A DNA stretch of 63,219 nt. Source: Butyrivibrio sp. GTDB taxonomy: Bacteria > Bacillota > Clostridia > Lachnospirales > Lachnospiraceae. The first letter of the stretch is position 1. Each line of letters starts with the position of its first letter. A model generated the notes under the pieces. The model had not been told where the DNA came from and did no database searches. It worked only from the letters and a program-made list of their open reading frames with translations. The position numbers and the translations under genes were made by a program. This document shows positions 15,491 to 25,409 of the stretch, piece by piece. The DNA lies in NCBI GenBank assembly GCA_016297265.1, contig JAEDHB010000005.1, forward strand, positions 1 to 63,219, written 5' to 3'.

Positions 15491-16639
15491 TTATTTTCTT
15501 CTCTGAAGGAATTCAGGAATCTTGATTGCTTTCTCTTCAACGGTTGCTTCAACAGGAGCCGGTTTATTGAGTCCCGGAAGGTCTGCCTTTGATTCAGTTG
15601 TTGTTGACTGTGATGACTGATATGTAGGAACTGTTCTCTGTGCTGACTTTAAATTGAATCCGGCCATTGCACTGGCTGCAGATGTCGCATATTTGTCAAG
15701 TCCTGTTGCAATAACAGTAATTGTAACTTCATCCTGTACAGATGAATCGTACATAACACCAAAGATAACATTGGAATCAATACCAACAAGTTCACGAACA
15801 TAATCTGCCGCATCGCTTGCTTCAACAAGTCCGATATCGCCACTGATATTGATGATAACATCGGATGCACCTTCAATAGTTGTCTCAAGAAGAGGACTTG
15901 AAACAGCAACCTTAACTGCTTCAATAGCCTTATCATCGCCCTTGCCGACACCAATACCGATATGGGCAATGCCCTTATCCTTCATAACCGTCTGAACGTC
16001 TGCAAAGTCAAGATTGATGAGTCCCGGAACATTGATAAGATCAGTGATTCCCTGAACAGCCTGCTGCAATACCTCATCTGCCTTCTTAAGTGCGTCCGGC
16101 ATTGTAGTTCTTCTGTCAACAATCTCAAGTAATTTATCATTAGGGATAACGATAAGTGTATCAACATTATCCTTAAGTTTCTCAATTCCGGCAATGGCAT
16201 TGTTCATACGGGTCTTTGCCTCAAATTTGAAAGGTTTTGTAACAACACCTACAGTAAGAATACCTGCATCCTTAGCAAGCTTTGCAACTACAGGAGCTGC
16301 ACCGGTACCTGTTCCGCCGCCCATACCGCAGGTAACAAATACCATATCTGCACCCTTGATAGCCTGCAAAAGTTCCTCTGTGCTTTCTTCTGCTGCCTTC
16401 TCACCGATTTCCGGTTTTGCTCCGGCACCGAGTCCTTTCGTAAGTTTCTCACCAATCTGAATGGCTGTTGGTGCTTTACATAAAGTAAGAGCCTGTCTAT
16501 CTGTATTAACTCCGATAAACTCCACTCCACAAATATTTTCATCAATCATTCTATTTACAGCATTGTTGCCGGCACCGCCGACACCAACCACAATTATCTT
16601 AGCTGATGCTTCTGATTCATTAGTCCTAATCTCTAACAC
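15491..16639 (-). CDS. ftsZ: Cell-division tubulin FtsZ
   Basis: Polymerises with GTP into the Z-ring that directs septum synthesis. It shows GVGGAGNNAVNRM near the start, the tubulin signature GMGGGTGTGAAPVVA, and the C-terminal partner-binding peptide IKIPEFLQRRK after a variable linker. I place the start at GTG 16639 (382 residues, VLEIRTNESEASAK) because AAGGAGG lies 8 nt upstream; an ATG at 16672 adds 11 residues without a comparable SD. It is last in the dcw cluster, separated from ftsQ by 145 bp that contain a good promoter. No ftsA gene is next to it. Confidence 0.97.
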   Translation of the reverse strand: MLEIRTNESEASAKIIVVGVGGAGNNAVNRMIDENICGVEFIGVNTDRQALTLCKAPTAIQIGEKLTKGLGAGAKPEIGEKAAEESTEELLQAIKGADMVFVTCGMGGGTGTGAAPVVAKLAKDAGILTVGVVTKPFKFEAKTRMNNAIAGIEKLKDNVDTLIVIPNDKLLEIVDRRTTMPDALKKADEVLQQAVQGITDLINVPGLINLDFADVQTVMKDKGIAHIGIGVGKGDDKAIEAVKVAVSSPLLETTIEGASDVIINISGDIGLVEASDAADYVRELVGIDSNVIFGVMYDSSVQDEVTITVIATGLDKYATSAASAMAGFNLKSAQRTVPTYQSSQSTTTESKADLPGLNKPAPVEATVEEKAIKIPEFLQRRK

Positions 16640-16706
16640 GAGAAACTCCTCCTTAACATCCGAGTTATTCAAATCACTATTCTACACTGTAACTCACATA
16701 TAAACT

Positions 16707-16735
16707 ATAATAATGTTTTTTAAGGAAAATATCAA
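16707..16735 (-). promoter_or_regulatory. Promoter of ftsZ inside the dcw cluster
   Basis: TTGATA (16730-16735) and TATTAT (16707-16712) on the minus strand, spacer 17 bp. It would let ftsZ be expressed apart from the rest of the cluster. The long A/T-rich gap (16640-16784) holds nothing else I can identify. Confidence 0.7.
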
Positions 16736-16784
16736 CACCAAATTTGTATTTTTTTTGAATTTTGTCAAATGTGTGAAAAATACA

Positions 16785-17582
16785 CTATTCTGTTGCAGGA
16801 ATATCTGCAGCATTTTCCCCTTCCGGTTCCGCAATTTCTTCGGATTTTGTCTCCTTAAAAATAATTTTCCTGCTCTCTTTTGTATATTTATCAAGGTACA
16901 AAATACCCTCAAGGTCCTTGAGTTTCTCCTGCATACAGCTCAATTCATATATTTTGTCGGCTATATCCTTTCCGCATTCGCCCAGCAAAACAGTAACCTT
17001 CCCCAACCTGATATTCAGAGTACTATCCTTGTTAACCACCAGCGAATCAACATACATTCCGTATTTTTCAAGATATTGCGTAATATCACTGATGTATGCA
17101 AACACCTCCGGATTATCGATGCCAAGCTGCGAATGCATAACTATACTGTCATATTCAAGTCCTTCAACATATGGAATTTTGTCCAGGACTGTCGTCGAGC
17201 TCTCGTTGATTATTCCATCCTTGTCAAAGTACATATTGCAGCCCTTGTATTTTACATATCCCACAATATTTTTATCATAGACCGTAATGTTGATGGTGTC
17301 AGGAAGTTTAACCTGTACATCCACCTTGGCTATGAACGGAATCGTGATTTCCGTATTTTTTTTGTAATCATGCTTGAAAAATAATGTGTTGGTCCGGTTA
17401 CGCCCTTTGAAAACATATTCGCAAATCTGATCATGGCTGTATTTGTCGCTTCCCGTTACATTGACGGTCTTGATTTCAAAATAATTATTTACAAAGAAAA
17501 AGATGCCCACTGCGACCAACGCCAAAAAAAACAAAACTGCTATTATCCACTTATGTCCACGTTTTCTGTTTCGTTCTTCCAT
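16785..17582 (-). CDS. ftsQ: Division protein FtsQ/DivIB
   Basis: A 265-residue bitopic division protein. A basic cytoplasmic start (MEERNRKRGHKW) leads to one membrane segment (about 13-32, IIAVLFFLALVAVGIFFFV), then a POTRA domain (YFEIKTVNVTGSDKYS, 34-105) and a beta domain. It stabilises the FtsL-FtsB-PBP complex at the septum. The C-terminal 30 residues are acidic, ending EGENAADIPATE. Its first 13 codons overlap the murA 3' end by 40 bp in another frame; GGAG 10 nt upstream of ATG 17582 supports that start. The overlap suggests translational coupling to murA. Confidence 0.9.
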   Translation of the reverse strand: MEERNRKRGHKWIIAVLFFLALVAVGIFFFVNNYFEIKTVNVTGSDKYSHDQICEYVFKGRNRTNTLFFKHDYKKNTEITIPFIAKVDVQVKLPDTINITVYDKNIVGYVKYKGCNMYFDKDGIINESSTTVLDKIPYVEGLEYDSIVMHSQLGIDNPEVFAYISDITQYLEKYGMYVDSLVVNKDSTLNIRLGKVTVLLGECGKDIADKIYELSCMQEKLKDLEGILYLDKYTKESRKIIFKETKSEEIAEPEGENAADIPATE

Positions 17583-18826
17583 ACTATATCTGCTCCAAGC
17601 CGTCTCATATCCCGGGCAATATCTTCATATCCTCTCATGATATGACGGCATTCTTCTATAATCGTTATTCCATCGGCGGCCAATGCCGCTATCACCAGTG
17701 CTGCACCCTGTCGTAGATTTCCGGCCTTAACGGTGGTACCCGTAAGCCTTGCACTCCCTTTTATATATACGCCATCCTCTTCCACCTGTATATCCGCACC
17801 CATTTTGGCAAGTTCCTTTGCTGTTCCGTAACGTTCAACAAATACTTCATCCTTAAGCTTTGAGCTCCCGTGCAAAACAGAAAGCAATACCATGGTCTGA
17901 GGTTGCAAATCCGTGGGAAATTCAGGATAAGGTCTGGCACAGATGTAAGGCACTGCTCTTCCGCCCCCATCTGCAAGAGTTATTATCTCATTATTCACCG
18001 AATCTGTAAATACATGGCAACCTGTTTTTTTCAACAGCTTTGTCAGATACCGTACTCTCCGGGGTTCTATTTTCTGAATAAGAATATTTCCACCCACAGC
18101 GGCGCAGGCAATCATATAGGTACCCGCAACAATCCGATCACCCGGAATGACATAATCGGCAGGCGTAAGCTTATCCACTCCCTCTATAACTATTGTGTCG
18201 GTGCCGTCGCCATAAATTTTTGCGCCCATCTTTCTCAAAAAATCGCAAAGGTCACACACCTCAGGTTCCTTGGCGCAATTGTTGAGAATCGTACTTCCTG
18301 TTGCAAGCACCCCGGCCAGAATCATATTTTCCAGTGCACCGATGCTGGGATAAGCAAAAGTATATTCGCATCCCGTCAAGGAATCGCATTTCCCGAATAT
18401 ACTGCTTTCCGTTTCCTCTATCATGGCACCATACTGCTTCAGACCTGCGATATGATAATTGACCGGTCTTGTTCCCAGCCTGCAGCCTCCGGGATATGGC
18501 ATATCAAAACACCCCCTGCGCCCCATCAGAACTCCCATCATAAGAATCGAAGCACGCAATTTGCGGCAATCAGGCATATCACCTGAGTCAATCCGGTCCG
18601 CTGTCCTTATTATCAATTTTGAATCAGTAAAATCAACCCTGCTGCCAAGGTCTTTTAGAATCCCTAACATTTTTCTGACATCGAGAATGTCAGGGACATT
18701 ATCAATGTGATATTCTCCTCCTGCCAAAAGAGTTGCGGCAATTATCGGAAGGGAGCTGTTTTTTGAACCCTGTACCGTAATTTTTCCTGCCAGTCTGTTT
18801 TTTCCCCGTATAACTAATTTGGGCAT
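17543..18826 (-). CDS. murA: UDP-N-acetylglucosamine 1-carboxyvinyltransferase
   Basis: Catalyses the first committed step of peptidoglycan synthesis, adding enolpyruvate from PEP to UDP-GlcNAc. The 427-residue product has Lys22-Asn23 in VQGSKNS and the catalytic Cys115 in YPGGCRLGTRP, the site of fosfomycin attack, so it should be fosfomycin-sensitive by this criterion. Firmicutes often carry two MurA paralogues; this is the one in the dcw cluster, placed where murG or murB is found in relatives. It follows ftsW after 92 bp containing a hairpin, and overlaps ftsQ by 40 bp. Confidence 0.95.
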   Translation of the reverse strand: MPKLVIRGKNRLAGKITVQGSKNSSLPIIAATLLAGGEYHIDNVPDILDVRKMLGILKDLGSRVDFTDSKLIIRTADRIDSGDMPDCRKLRASILMMGVLMGRRGCFDMPYPGGCRLGTRPVNYHIAGLKQYGAMIEETESSIFGKCDSLTGCEYTFAYPSIGALENMILAGVLATGSTILNNCAKEPEVCDLCDFLRKMGAKIYGDGTDTIVIEGVDKLTPADYVIPGDRIVAGTYMIACAAVGGNILIQKIEPRRVRYLTKLLKKTGCHVFTDSVNNEIITLADGGGRAVPYICARPYPEFPTDLQPQTMVLLSVLHGSSKLKDEVFVERYGTAKELAKMGADIQVEEDGVYIKGSARLTGTTVKAGNLRQGAALVIAALAADGITIIEECRHIMRGYEDIARDMRRLGADIVWKNETENVDISG

Positions 18827-18886
18827 AACTCACCATATACGAATTCTTTCATATCCATTATATGCAAAACACCCCGCGATTAGTAA

Positions 18887-18914
18887 AGAGCATATGACTC
18901 TCATCATATGCTCT
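18887..18914 (-). terminator. Hairpin between ftsW and murA, possible weak terminator
   Basis: A perfect 11-bp stem, AGAGCATATGA/TCATATGCTCT with a six-base loop, lies just after the ftsW stop. Only three T follow on the minus strand, so it may attenuate, or stabilise the mRNA end, rather than stop transcription. Confidence 0.45.
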
Positions 18915-18918
18915 GAAA

Positions 18919-20145
18919 TCATGCATTTTGCCTGCTTGTTTTTACGGGCCTTTCAGGTCTGCTTTTCACTGTAACCGGAACTCTGACCTGCCTTGAAACG
19001 CTGAATACCAACCCTATCTCCGTCATAAGAAATACAACAGAACTTCCTCCGTAACTGATAAACGGAAGCGTGACCCCGGTATTCGGAATGGCATTCGTAA
19101 CCACCGCAATGTTTAATACAACCTGAATTGATATATGTGCCATCACGCCCACAACAATCATTGAACCAAACAAATCCGGTGCATTATTGGCAATAATCAT
19201 AAGTCTCCATATAAGAAGAATGAAGAGCACAATAAGACAGATTCCACCGAACAATCCAAGTTCCTCGCAGATAACCGAAAAAACCATATCATTCTGTGCT
19301 TCAGGAATGAAGCCCAGTTTCTGGAGGCTCTGTCCCAGTCCCTTTCCGAAAAATCCGCCTGAACCCAGTGCATACAGGGACTGTAATGTCTGGAAACCGA
19401 CGTCGGAAGCATATGCTTCAGGATCCCTCCATGCGAGAATACGCTTAAAACGGAATCCGTTTGCGCCGTCAGGATTTTTGAATATCAATACAACAATCAC
19501 AGTTGCTATGGCAACTAATGCCACCATAAGCACTATGTACCACTTTGGTTTGTTATTGCCTACCACAATCATCAGATAGGCAATTCCCAAAACAATGATT
19601 GCAGTACTCAGGTTGTTGGTAATAACAAGAATGAATAAAGCAGCAATACCTGCCATTCCGCAGAAAAACAGATTGTTGCGGAACTTTGATATTTTCTTGC
19701 CGCTATAGGTAATAAATCCCGCCAGGGATACAATAAGTCCCAGCTTAACAATTTCTGCCGGCTGAAGCGAAAATCCGCCTATTCTTATCCATCTGTTGGC
19801 ACCGTTAATATCCGCTCCAAACGGAATAACCAGAAAAATACTTAATACCGAAAGAATATAAATCGGAACCTTCAATTTATACCAGCGTCTGTAATCAATA
19901 AAAGTTGCCAACAGCATAAATCCGAAGCCAATCATGGTGGATATCAGCTGCTTTCTAAAATACTTTGCCGGATCACCCTCCTGCATACCGCTGAACGCAC
20001 TGGTACTGTACACCATAATCAATCCGTATACAATTAATAACAAAACAATTATCAACAATGTATAGTCGAAAAATCTACCCTTTGGGGAAAGGGTTGTCTT
20101 GCTGTCCTCAGAGTGTGCCACCTTTAATTCAGGCAAAGTATTCAC
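18919..20145 (-). CDS. ftsW: Peptidoglycan polymerase FtsW (SEDS family)
   Basis: A 408-residue SEDS protein with about ten membrane segments; it polymerises lipid II at the septum together with a class B PBP. Seen motifs include YGLIMVYSTSAF in the first segment, NGANRWIRIGGFSLQPAEIVKLG, and the late FISYGGSSVVF loop. The N-terminal 25 and C-terminal 25 residues are cytoplasmic and charged. It follows murD after 9 nt. It could in principle be the elongation paralogue RodA, but its position in the dcw cluster beside murD and the division PBPs favours FtsW. Confidence 0.92.
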   Translation of the reverse strand: MNTLPELKVAHSEDSKTTLSPKGRFFDYTLLIIVLLLIVYGLIMVYSTSAFSGMQEGDPAKYFRKQLISTMIGFGFMLLATFIDYRRWYKLKVPIYILSVLSIFLVIPFGADINGANRWIRIGGFSLQPAEIVKLGLIVSLAGFITYSGKKISKFRNNLFFCGMAGIAALFILVITNNLSTAIIVLGIAYLMIVVGNNKPKWYIVLMVALVAIATVIVVLIFKNPDGANGFRFKRILAWRDPEAYASDVGFQTLQSLYALGSGGFFGKGLGQSLQKLGFIPEAQNDMVFSVICEELGLFGGICLIVLFILLIWRLMIIANNAPDLFGSMIVVGVMAHISIQVVLNIAVVTNAIPNTGVTLPFISYGGSSVVFLMTEIGLVFSVSRQVRVPVTVKSRPERPVKTSRQNA

Positions 20146-20154
20146 CTCGCTTTA

Positions 20155-21507
20155 CTATAAACTATTTACATATTTTTTAAAGAGCTCGCCGCGTTCCTCG
20201 TAGCTCTTGAACATATCCCAGCTTGCGCAGGCAGGCGACAGCAATACCGCGTCACCGCTACAAGCATTATGATAACATACTTTAACTGCACTCTCAAGAC
20301 TGTCAACCGTCTCAATTCGGTCAAAGCCGTGATTTCGCGCCGCTTTTTCAATCAATGGTGCTGTTTTACCCAAAAGAACAAGCAACTTCACCTTGTCTCC
20401 AAAGGCATCAATAAATTCATCAAAAGAAGAATTTTTGTCATATCCTCCGGCAATAAGTATCGTTGGTGTGGACATTGCCTCCAAAGCCTTGATAGATGAA
20501 TCCGGATTGGTTCCCTTGGAATCATTATAAAATTTTACACCGTTAAGTTCTCTGACAAATTCGATTCTGTGCTCCACCCCCGCAAAGCCTTTTATAACCT
20601 CCCTGATTATATCCACCGGCACTCCGGCATTAATGGTCAGCGCGATTGCCGCCATGGCATTTTCATAATTATGATTCCCAAAAATCTTCATATCTGAGGT
20701 CGCAATAACATCCGTCACCGTATTGCCATCCGAATACTTTAATATTCCGTCTTCAAGATACGCACCTCGCTCAAGAATTGTTTTGCGCGAAAAGAAAACC
20801 GCATTGCTTATTGTTTTACCAAATTCCCTGAGCTTGACATCATCATAATTTAACACGCAAAAGCCCTTGCCATTCTGATTTTTGGTGATGGATTCCTTAA
20901 CCGCAATATAATTCTCCATCGTATAATGTCTGTTAAGATGGTCCGGTGTGATATTGAGAATTGCTGTTCCCACAGGTGCAAAATCATGAGTGGTTTCCAG
21001 CTGAAAACTGCTTATTTCTGCCACCGTGATACTGTCTGTTTCGGTTTTCAACGTCTCGCCGGTGTAGGAAATGCCGATATTGCCCACCACGAAGGTCTTT
21101 TCGTTGTATTTTTTCATAATCTCACCCACCAGGGTTGTGGTGGTGGTTTTTCCGTTCGTTCCCGTTATTGCATAGACTGTTCCTTTTTCATAATTGTATG
21201 CAAGCTCAATTTCTCCCCAGACAGGAACGCCTGCCGCCTCAAAATTCTTAACAATCGGGCTGTCGATTGGCACTCCCGGGCTGATTACCAGAAGGTCTGC
21301 ATTCGCTACCACGGATTCCGGCATCTCTCCGATAATTATTTCAACATTATTCAGGTCCGCAACCTTCTGCTCCACCTCTGCTCTGACAATTTTTTCATTG
21401 CCATCGTACAAAATAATATTGGCTCCCACCTCTGACAGGAGTTTTGCAGAACCGATTCCGCTGACTCCGGTTCCTACAACAACAACTTTCTTATCACGTA
21501 ATTCCAT
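20155..21507 (-). CDS. murD: UDP-N-acetylmuramoyl-L-alanine--D-glutamate ligase
   Basis: Adds D-glutamate to UDP-MurNAc-L-alanine using ATP in the cytoplasm. The 450-residue protein has an N-terminal Rossmann-like domain (VVVVGTGVSGIGSAKLL), the Mur-ligase P-loop YAITGTNGKTTTT at about 113-125, HLNRHYTMENYIAVK in the central domain, and the C-terminal GGYDKNSSF and LLSPACASWDMFKSYEERG. It starts 2 nt after the upstream PBP gene, where mraY usually stands in dcw clusters. Confidence 0.96.
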   Translation of the reverse strand: MELRDKKVVVVGTGVSGIGSAKLLSEVGANIILYDGNEKIVRAEVEQKVADLNNVEIIIGEMPESVVANADLLVISPGVPIDSPIVKNFEAAGVPVWGEIELAYNYEKGTVYAITGTNGKTTTTTLVGEIMKKYNEKTFVVGNIGISYTGETLKTETDSITVAEISSFQLETTHDFAPVGTAILNITPDHLNRHYTMENYIAVKESITKNQNGKGFCVLNYDDVKLREFGKTISNAVFFSRKTILERGAYLEDGILKYSDGNTVTDVIATSDMKIFGNHNYENAMAAIALTINAGVPVDIIREVIKGFAGVEHRIEFVRELNGVKFYNDSKGTNPDSSIKALEAMSTPTILIAGGYDKNSSFDEFIDAFGDKVKLLVLLGKTAPLIEKAARNHGFDRIETVDSLESAVKVCYHNACSGDAVLLSPACASWDMFKSYEERGELFKKYVNSL

Positions 21508-21509
21508 CT

Positions 21510-23240
21510 TTATCCCTTTCCATCTGATTTTTCTATACCCAGATAAGGTAAAATATTTTCAAATATCTCCCTGATTACAGGTGTTGCAATCGTGCCTCCA
21601 TAGTAGACACCCTGTGGCTCGTCAATAATGCACATAGCCAATACCTGTGGATTCTCTGCCGGTGCAAAACCAATAAATGAGGAGATGTATTTTTGTGCGC
21701 TTCGGGGTAACTTTTGGGAGGTGGCTGTCTTTCCGCCAATGGAATATCCTTCAATATTGCATTTTTGTCCGCCGCCTTCCGCAACTACTTTCCTTAACAA
21801 CTTCTTCATTGTATCACAAACTGAGGAGGATAGCACATTTTTTTCTGTATTGTATTGAAATATATCTTCATTGCCGTCCGCATCCACCTTTTTTATGCCG
21901 ATATGGGGAGTCACCAGTGTTCCTCCGTTAATCACGCAGGATACTGCACGCAGAAGCTGGAGCGGCGTAATCTGAAAGGACTGACCAAAAGACATTGTCG
22001 CCAGTTCCAAATCCTTGATATCCTCCGTTTTGTGCATGATAGTGGTTGCTTCTCCCGGCAAATCGATTCCTGTTTTGCTTAGCAGACCCAGTTTTTTCAT
22101 ATAAAATAGAAAATTTTCCTTACCCACCCTCATGCCCCAGTTGATAAAAGCAGGATTGCAGGAGTTCATAAGTGTTTCCGCAAAGGTCTGTGCTCCGTGC
22201 CCCGTTGTTTTGTGGCATTTTATCGTTCTGTTGCTGACCGTGGTTCGGCCGGTGCAGGTAAAATGGTCCTTCTCCGAAACCACTCCCAGCGAAAGTGCTG
22301 CTGTCGCCGTAATGGTTTTAAAGGTCGAGCCGGGCTCGTAGGTATCATTTGTTATCCCGTTTCTCCACATTGAATTCAACAGCTCCATCTTTTCCCTTTC
22401 AGATAAATCCCTGTCAACGGAATAGTTGAGTTCATAGGGCCGGTTCAAATCATATTCCGGGTAATTGACCATGGCATAAATCTCGCCATTCTGCGGATTC
22501 ATAACAATCACCGAGACGGATTTGGCGTCCTTTGCTTCGTACGCCTTCATGGCGGCCTGCTCACAATAGCTCTGGATGCTGTAATCAATACTTACATGCA
22601 GGTCATTTCCGGGAATCGGCTCTATCCTATCCGTTGCTTCATTTTCAAGTTCTTTTCCCGTGGCATCCGTCATAGTAAGGATCTGCCCGTTTATCCCTTT
22701 TAATACACTTTCGTACCGGGATTCAATGCCGACAATTCCCTGATTATCGCCGCCGGTAAAACCAAGTACCTTCGATGCAAGTTCATTGTAGGGATAATAT
22801 CTTTTGCTGTCCTCGTCAACCTTAACTCCTGGCAGATTGTAATTCCTGATTCTGTCTCCGATTTCTTTTGAGACATTTGATTTGATGCGCTCCATTGAGC
22901 TTACTTTTTCAACATATTTTCTTACCCTGTCCGCAGGAACCTCTAACTCCTTTGACAGAACACTGATAACCTTTTCCGGATTCTCTATCTGGGAATGAAT
23001 TACGGACACTGTGCAGACGGTTTTGTTATCCGCAAGCACATATCCGTCAGAAGATATTATTTTCCCTCTTTCAGCTTTTATGCTTCTCTCCCTTTGGTGA
23101 AGCATTGTTGCCTTTTCTGATAATTCTTCCGACAAAAATACCATGATATACAATAATCTGCACGCCAGTAATATCAGCATGGATATTATTGAAATCGTGC
23201 AGATTCGTATCTTTTTTCTATGTATTTTTAGAGTATTCAT
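21510..23240 (-). CDS. Class B penicillin-binding protein (FtsI/SpoVD-like), second of two
   Basis: A 576-residue bitopic transpeptidase. One membrane segment lies near residues 12-33, then a dimerisation domain with RGKIISSDGYVLADN, then the transpeptidase with SxxK in EPGSTFKTI, SxN in NSCNPAF, and a third motif reading KTA (504-506, GGKTATSQK) rather than KTG. It cross-links septal or spore-cortex peptidoglycan made by a SEDS partner. No PASTA domain follows, unlike typical SpoVD. It lies 66 bp after the first PBP gene and 2 nt before murD. Whether it serves division or sporulation cannot be decided; no sporulation genes are visible. Confidence 0.9.
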   Translation of the reverse strand: MNTLKIHRKKIRICTISIISMLILLACRLLYIMVFLSEELSEKATMLHQRERSIKAERGKIISSDGYVLADNKTVCTVSVIHSQIENPEKVISVLSKELEVPADRVRKYVEKVSSMERIKSNVSKEIGDRIRNYNLPGVKVDEDSKRYYPYNELASKVLGFTGGDNQGIVGIESRYESVLKGINGQILTMTDATGKELENEATDRIEPIPGNDLHVSIDYSIQSYCEQAAMKAYEAKDAKSVSVIVMNPQNGEIYAMVNYPEYDLNRPYELNYSVDRDLSEREKMELLNSMWRNGITNDTYEPGSTFKTITATAALSLGVVSEKDHFTCTGRTTVSNRTIKCHKTTGHGAQTFAETLMNSCNPAFINWGMRVGKENFLFYMKKLGLLSKTGIDLPGEATTIMHKTEDIKDLELATMSFGQSFQITPLQLLRAVSCVINGGTLVTPHIGIKKVDADGNEDIFQYNTEKNVLSSSVCDTMKKLLRKVVAEGGGQKCNIEGYSIGGKTATSQKLPRSAQKYISSFIGFAPAENPQVLAMCIIDEPQGVYYGGTIATPVIREIFENILPYLGIEKSDGKG

Positions 23241-23306
23241 AAAGAAATCCTTAATATGGTTTCTTTACAATCTATTTGACAATATTCGCTCTTATGACAA
23301 TTATTG

Positions 23307-25385
23307 TCACTCCGTGCTGCCGGAGTCAGTATTCTCCGTTCCGCCGGAATCAGTGCCTTCATTGCCTCCCGGTTCGGGTTCTGTGCCTTCTTCCGCTTGA
23401 CCTTCCCCATGGCTTCCTTCACCCTCGTTGTCATTTCTGTTGCCGTTAATTGCTCCAGGATTGGCATCACTTGGAACCAAAGGTGGAATCTCGCCCATAG
23501 GATCGCTAGGTCTTTTCACAGCATATACACTCAAATCTGTTGCATCAACACAGATATTCATTTCATAATCCGGATCATTGGCTGGAATTCCGAGATATGG
23601 AAGCATTCTCTGGAATATCTTTCTAAATACCATCTGTGCGGACCAGGAAGAAGCATAATCTTCACAATCCGGTGCGTCAATAACAACATACAATAGAATC
23701 TGTGGATTTTCGGCAGGTGCAAAGCCCATAAAGGATACGACATATTCATCATCTTCACGGCCGACTTTCTCCGCTGTTCCCGTTTTTCCGCCCACGGAAT
23801 AGTTATTAAAATGAACATATCCGGCGGTTCCGTAGTCAACTACGGTTCTTAACATTGAGCGCATAAGCTTTGAAGTATCCTCAGAAATCGTCTGGGTTAC
23901 AAGCTCAGGCTGTACCTCTTTTACAACATCACCGGTCTCTGTTTTAATCTCTTTTACAAGATGTGGCTTATAATAGTTGCCACCGTTTATGATTGATGCA
24001 AATATGGAAACCATCTGTGCCATTGTTACATTGAGATTCTGTCCAAAAGAATTTGTAACAAGGTCAACATCCATCATCTCTGATTTGTCCCTTACAAGTC
24101 CGGCTTCCTCTGAAGGAAGGTCGATACCTGTCTTCATCCCCAGCTTGAATACTTTGAAATAATTAGTAAAAATATCCACTCCGAGATCCTCACCAATCTT
24201 CATCAGTGCATCGTTGCAGGACATGTCAAGTGTTCCTGCCAGTGTGAGGTAGCCATGTCCGATTCCTCCATGGCATGTTATTTTGGAATTATTGTAAACT
24301 GCATATCCGTCGCACAGGAATGTATCGTCCTGTGTCTCTATTTTTTCTTCAACCGCTTCAGCGACCGTAAAGGTCTTAAAAACCGAACCCGGCTCATATA
24401 TTGAAGATACACAGTAGTTTCTCCATATATCATAATATTTTTGTACAAGTTCTTCCTCTGTAAGTCCCTGGAGGTCCTTTTCGCTGTATATATGGGATAT
24501 ATCTCTTGGGTTATTCAGGTCAAAAACAGGATAATCAGCCATTCCCAGAATTTCGCCATTGTTTGGATCCATGGCAATTACCGAGGTACTCTTTGAACCA
24601 TATTCACGGTTAAATTCAAGGATTGCTTCCTCAATGATTGTCTGGACGGAATAGTCGAGTGTTGTAACCAGCGTATTGCCATTAATCGGATTCTTGCGGT
24701 TTGTCTCGTAGCTTGCATTGTCCATATATCCGAAAACACGTCCGTCAGTTCCCGAAAGCTCTTTATCATAATAGTTTTCAAGTCCTATTTCGCCGCCGTT
24801 GTTGTCGCTTGCAAAACCCAACACATCACACGCCACGGTATTATATGGATATATTCTCTCATATTCTTCCTCAAACCATATACCGCAGATATTATTGCCC
24901 GGTGATTCCTCCAAAAGTTCCTTCACGGGCGCAACCGTATCCACGGAAAGCTTTGTGGCAAGTCTTTTGTACGAGCTGACTGTTTTGCCCGCCTTCTTGG
25001 CTGCCTCATTTTCACTCACAAAGGTTTCCAATTCTGCTCTGTCCACGGGCAGATATTTGAGAATTGCCTCCATGGTCGGCTGCTTATAATTCTCATCTGA
25101 AAGCAGTATTTTCGCATCCAGTATCAAATTGTACACTCTTGAACTATAGGCAAGAACTGTGCCGTTACGATCGGTTATATCCCCTCTTCTGGCAGCCACA
25201 ATTTTGCTGTCATAATTAAAGTTGTCATAAACCGCTTTAGAATATTTCTTTCCATCTTTCAGATTAATCCTAATCATCCGGATAGAAAGAATAACAAGAA
25301 GAACTATGACAATTCCCACGATAATAAACAGTTTCTTCTTCATTCGACCTGTAAATTTCATTCGTTTTCTTCTTTGAATTGCCAT
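23307..25385 (-). CDS. Class B penicillin-binding protein (FtsI/PBP2B-like), first of two
   Basis: A 692-residue bitopic transpeptidase next to ftsL, the usual place of the division PBP. A basic start and a membrane segment (about 17-36) precede ARRGDITDRNGTVLAYSS. The catalytic motifs are complete: SxxK in EPGSVFKTF, SxN in MSCNDAL, and KTG in GGKTGTAEK. The last 60 residues are an acidic, Gly/Glu/Thr-rich low-complexity tail (EGEGSHGEGQAEEGTEPE and similar) instead of PASTA domains, probably an extracellular linker. It starts 24 nt after ftsL. It is the best candidate for the essential division transpeptidase of this cluster. Confidence 0.92.
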   Translation of the reverse strand: MAIQRRKRMKFTGRMKKKLFIIVGIVIVLLVILSIRMIRINLKDGKKYSKAVYDNFNYDSKIVAARRGDITDRNGTVLAYSSRVYNLILDAKILLSDENYKQPTMEAILKYLPVDRAELETFVSENEAAKKAGKTVSSYKRLATKLSVDTVAPVKELLEESPGNNICGIWFEEEYERIYPYNTVACDVLGFASDNNGGEIGLENYYDKELSGTDGRVFGYMDNASYETNRKNPINGNTLVTTLDYSVQTIIEEAILEFNREYGSKSTSVIAMDPNNGEILGMADYPVFDLNNPRDISHIYSEKDLQGLTEEELVQKYYDIWRNYCVSSIYEPGSVFKTFTVAEAVEEKIETQDDTFLCDGYAVYNNSKITCHGGIGHGYLTLAGTLDMSCNDALMKIGEDLGVDIFTNYFKVFKLGMKTGIDLPSEEAGLVRDKSEMMDVDLVTNSFGQNLNVTMAQMVSIFASIINGGNYYKPHLVKEIKTETGDVVKEVQPELVTQTISEDTSKLMRSMLRTVVDYGTAGYVHFNNYSVGGKTGTAEKVGREDDEYVVSFMGFAPAENPQILLYVVIDAPDCEDYASSWSAQMVFRKIFQRMLPYLGIPANDPDYEMNICVDATDLSVYAVKRPSDPMGEIPPLVPSDANPGAINGNRNDNEGEGSHGEGQAEEGTEPEPGGNEGTDSGGTENTDSGSTE

Positions 25386-25409
25386 AGTTACTAAATACCG
25401 CCCTTATAT

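Noticed and set aside
17870..18586. 238-codon plus-strand frame opposite murA
   Set aside because: Antisense to conserved murA codons, with no initiation signals.
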